Assembly: GCA_000995845.1 (NCBI GenBank)
Contig: LCEZ01000026.1
Coordinates: 10,778-16,888 of the forward strand
From: Parcubacteria group bacterium GW2011_GWD2_43_10
GTDB taxonomy: Bacteria; Patescibacteriota; Patescibacteriia; Veblenbacterales; UBA10138
DNA: 6,111 nt
Direction: 5' to 3'
Shown in pieces: positions 4,673 through 6,111 of this stretch. Positions within the stretch are counted from its first letter, which is position 1; each line of letters opens with the position of its first letter. The notes beneath the pieces were generated by a model. It made no database searches and was not told the DNA's origin. It worked only from the letters and a program-made list of their open reading frames with translations. The translations under genes were made by a program, and so were the position numbers.

Positions 4673-6111
4673 TTACTTCTTTATCTTTCTCAAGCGGAAA
4701 CGCTCCAAGAATGGTGCTAACCAGGAGAGATACAGCATACCACCAATCGGCATGCCGCCAGTACGAGGCAGCTCAGTTTGCGCACCTAACACCTGCGGCG
4801 CTGGCGGAGTTACTCCACCACCTAAAGCAAAGGTATAAGTTGCGGTGTTATTGGAAACATTAGGATCGTTCTCACTAGAAATTGCGCTGCTAAAATTGGT
4901 AGTAGTACCACCAGCAACCAGAGTGCCCGTAAGCTGTAAGGTTGCGCTGGAGCCGACTGCCAAGGTACCAACTGTCCACTTGCCAGTTGCATTGTCATAA
5001 GAGCCTTGTGAAGCAGTGGAACTGCTGTACGTAACTGAGGCTGGTAAAACATCAGTTACTACCACGTTGGTCGCATTGCTTGGACCGGAGTTACTTACAG
5101 TGACTGTGTAGCTGAAGACAGTGCCAGTTGAAGTTGGATCACCACCGACAACTGTTTTGGTCAAACTAAGGTCAGCTAGTGGGCTGCCACCACCGCCTCC
5201 GCCACCACCACCGCCTCCGCCGCAGTTAACCGTACAAGGAGGCGGCGGAGCTGGAGGATTAAAGGCGAACGGGCCAGCAATAGCAGTGTTCTCTACATTG
5301 CCGTTATTATCGGTCGCGTGCACAATGGCGCAATACACACCCAAATCCGCAGGCGTGAAATTTTGCGCCCAGGTAACCACCATCGGGTCGCCTGTGCTGG
5401 TCAAGCTTAATTGAACAAGTTCGATCTGTACGGCATCCTGCGGCAAGGGGTTGCAGGTTGTGCCGAAGAAACCACCTTCTGATTGCTCCCCAAAGAATCC
5501 TTCTCCCTGGGCGGTTTCGCCATCGACTATGCGATAGATCCCCATCTCCGCGCTAGCTACACCCGAACCACCTGGATTCGGGAAATCTTCTGAATTACCC
5601 GTAAGCGATAGCTCAACTATTTCCGTGGTAATAATCTGGTGATTGCGCTCATCGTCAAAGGTAGAAACCGGGGGTTCGGACTCAGGCGTATAGGTATTGT
5701 AGAATTCCACTAATTCATACGTACTGTCCAACAAAACTTCCATACTTCCATCCTGCGTATTGGCTGGCTGCCAATTGGGCTGCGGTACTTCTGTAACCGT
5801 GTAAGTGCCAAACGGCAAATCTGTAAACTGCACACAACCGGTTTCATCAGTTACATCCGATGCCTCATATTCATTTGGTCCAGTTATATCTATGGTCCAG
5901 CCTTGCAAGCCCGCTTGAGTAATGGCGTATGCAGTGTTGACGAAGAAATTCCGTATCTTATCAACAAAGCTGAGTAGCTCAGATTCATACTTACAAACCT
6001 CAATTGTTCCTTCGGTAGGAGCAATATCATCGTTAGTAATTGTGCAGGTAGCACTGCCGCCGTTCGGCACCACTACAGCAATACAATTATCGGAGCTTGT
6101 ATTGTAACCAG
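4673..6111 (-). CDS. LPxTG-type surface protein, C-terminal part (cut by right edge)
   Basis: The frame is open to the edge, so the start is outside the window; the GTG at 6073 lies inside the sequence GYNTSSDNCIAVVVPNGG and is not a start. Numbering from that codon: GGSATCTITNDD (5-16) ends one repeat unit. A prealbumin-like SpaA/SdrD-B-type domain follows (21-130; GCVQFTDLPFGTYTVTEVPQ at 79-98) with a hydrophobic insertion, FVDKIRNFFVNTAYAI (36-51). Next come an Ig-like region with NFTPADLGVYCAIVHATDNNGN (238-259), a PPAPPPPC linker, twelve glycines (285-296), and a DUF11 adhesin repeat (299-386). LPRTGG (435-440), a weakly hydrophobic segment and the tail RLRKIKK form a cell-wall sorting signal. 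It is probably sortase-anchored and may take part in attachment to other cells. Ligand unknown; no sortase gene is visible. Confidence 0.82.
   Translation of the reverse strand, partial: GYNTSSDNCIAVVVPNGGSATCTITNDDIAPTEGTIEVCKYESELLSFVDKIRNFFVNTAYAITQAGLQGWTIDITGPNEYEASDVTDETGCVQFTDLPFGTYTVTEVPQPNWQPANTQDGSMEVLLDSTYELVEFYNTYTPESEPPVSTFDDERNHQIITTEIVELSLTGNSEDFPNPGGSGVASAEMGIYRIVDGETAQGEGFFGEQSEGGFFGTTCNPLPQDAVQIELVQLSLTSTGDPMVVTWAQNFTPADLGVYCAIVHATDNNGNVENTAIAGPFAFNPPAPPPPCTVNCGGGGGGGGGGGGSPLADLSLTKTVVGGDPTSTGTVFSYTVTVSNSGPSNATNVVVTDVLPASVTYSSSTASQGSYDNATGKWTVGTLAVGSSATLQLTGTLVAGGTTTNFSSAISSENDPNVSNNTATYTFALGGGVTPPAPQVLGAQTELPRTGGMPIGGMLYLSWLAPFLERFRLRKIKK
5186..5221 (-). repeat. Twelve-codon glycine tract (GGN)12
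   Basis: A run of GGC, GGA and GGT codons encodes twelve consecutive glycines between CTVNC and the DUF11 domain of the surface protein. The tract is imperfect at the base level but prone to slippage. It makes a flexible linker. On the plus strand it gives a spurious proline-rich frame. Confidence 0.9.

Noticed and set aside
4822..5414. Minus-strand 76-residue frame and plus-strand 97-residue proline-rich frame
   Set aside because: Both overlap the surface-protein frame; the proline run is the complement of the glycine codons.
5922..6107. 61-residue plus-strand frame
   Set aside because: Antisense to the surface protein, which continues openly to the edge.

Overview
The window looks like a piece of a small-genome, metagenome-type bacterium, most likely a member of the Candidate Phyla Radiation (Patescibacteria). 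The reasons are the tightly packed short genes, a single-pass Gmad2/GerMN exported protein, a repeat-rich surface protein with DUF11 and prealbumin-like domains ending in an LPRTG sorting signal, and promoters so close to start codons that some mRNAs would be leaderless. The phylum is an inference from gene content. The genetic code appears standard: TGA is used as a stop, and no in-frame TGA occurs in the intact genes.

Layout from left to right. (1) 1-785, minus strand: a two-gene unit with a DoxX-family membrane protein followed 3 bp later by galT (galactose-1-phosphate uridylyltransferase, cut by the left edge). (2) 786-922: a divergent control region with a perfect 11-bp inverted repeat and one promoter for each direction. 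(3) 923-1864, plus strand: an exported S11-family D-Ala-D-Ala carboxypeptidase with all three active-site motifs. (4) About 1892-2203: a foreign, GC-rich scrap made of the C-terminal part of a REP-associated, IS200-like transposase (RAYT) plus three direct repeats of 17 bp. (5) 2107-3366, minus strand: a membrane-anchored Gmad2/GerMN protein whose C-terminus is made of translated repeat and transposase DNA, so its GerMN domain is cut short. (6) 3416-4061, minus strand: plsY (acyl-phosphate:glycerol-3-phosphate acyltransferase) with its own terminator. (7) 4172-4586: a small ArsR-type winged-helix regulator flanked on both sides by palindromes that share the core CCTTTTCGTACGAAA. (8) 4625-4658: a strong bidirectional terminator. 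(9) 4673-6111, minus strand: the C-terminal part of a large LPxTG surface protein whose N-terminus lies beyond the right edge.

How the genes relate. Several products act at the cell envelope: the carboxypeptidase trims peptidoglycan, PlsY starts phospholipid synthesis, the Gmad2/GerMN protein and the LPRTG protein are displayed outside, and DoxX is a membrane protein. GalT handles sugar nucleotides. They do not form one pathway or one operon. The two points most worth following are the regulator with paired palindromes, and the transposase/repeat scrap that has rewritten the end of the GerMN gene (or marks an assembly chimera).
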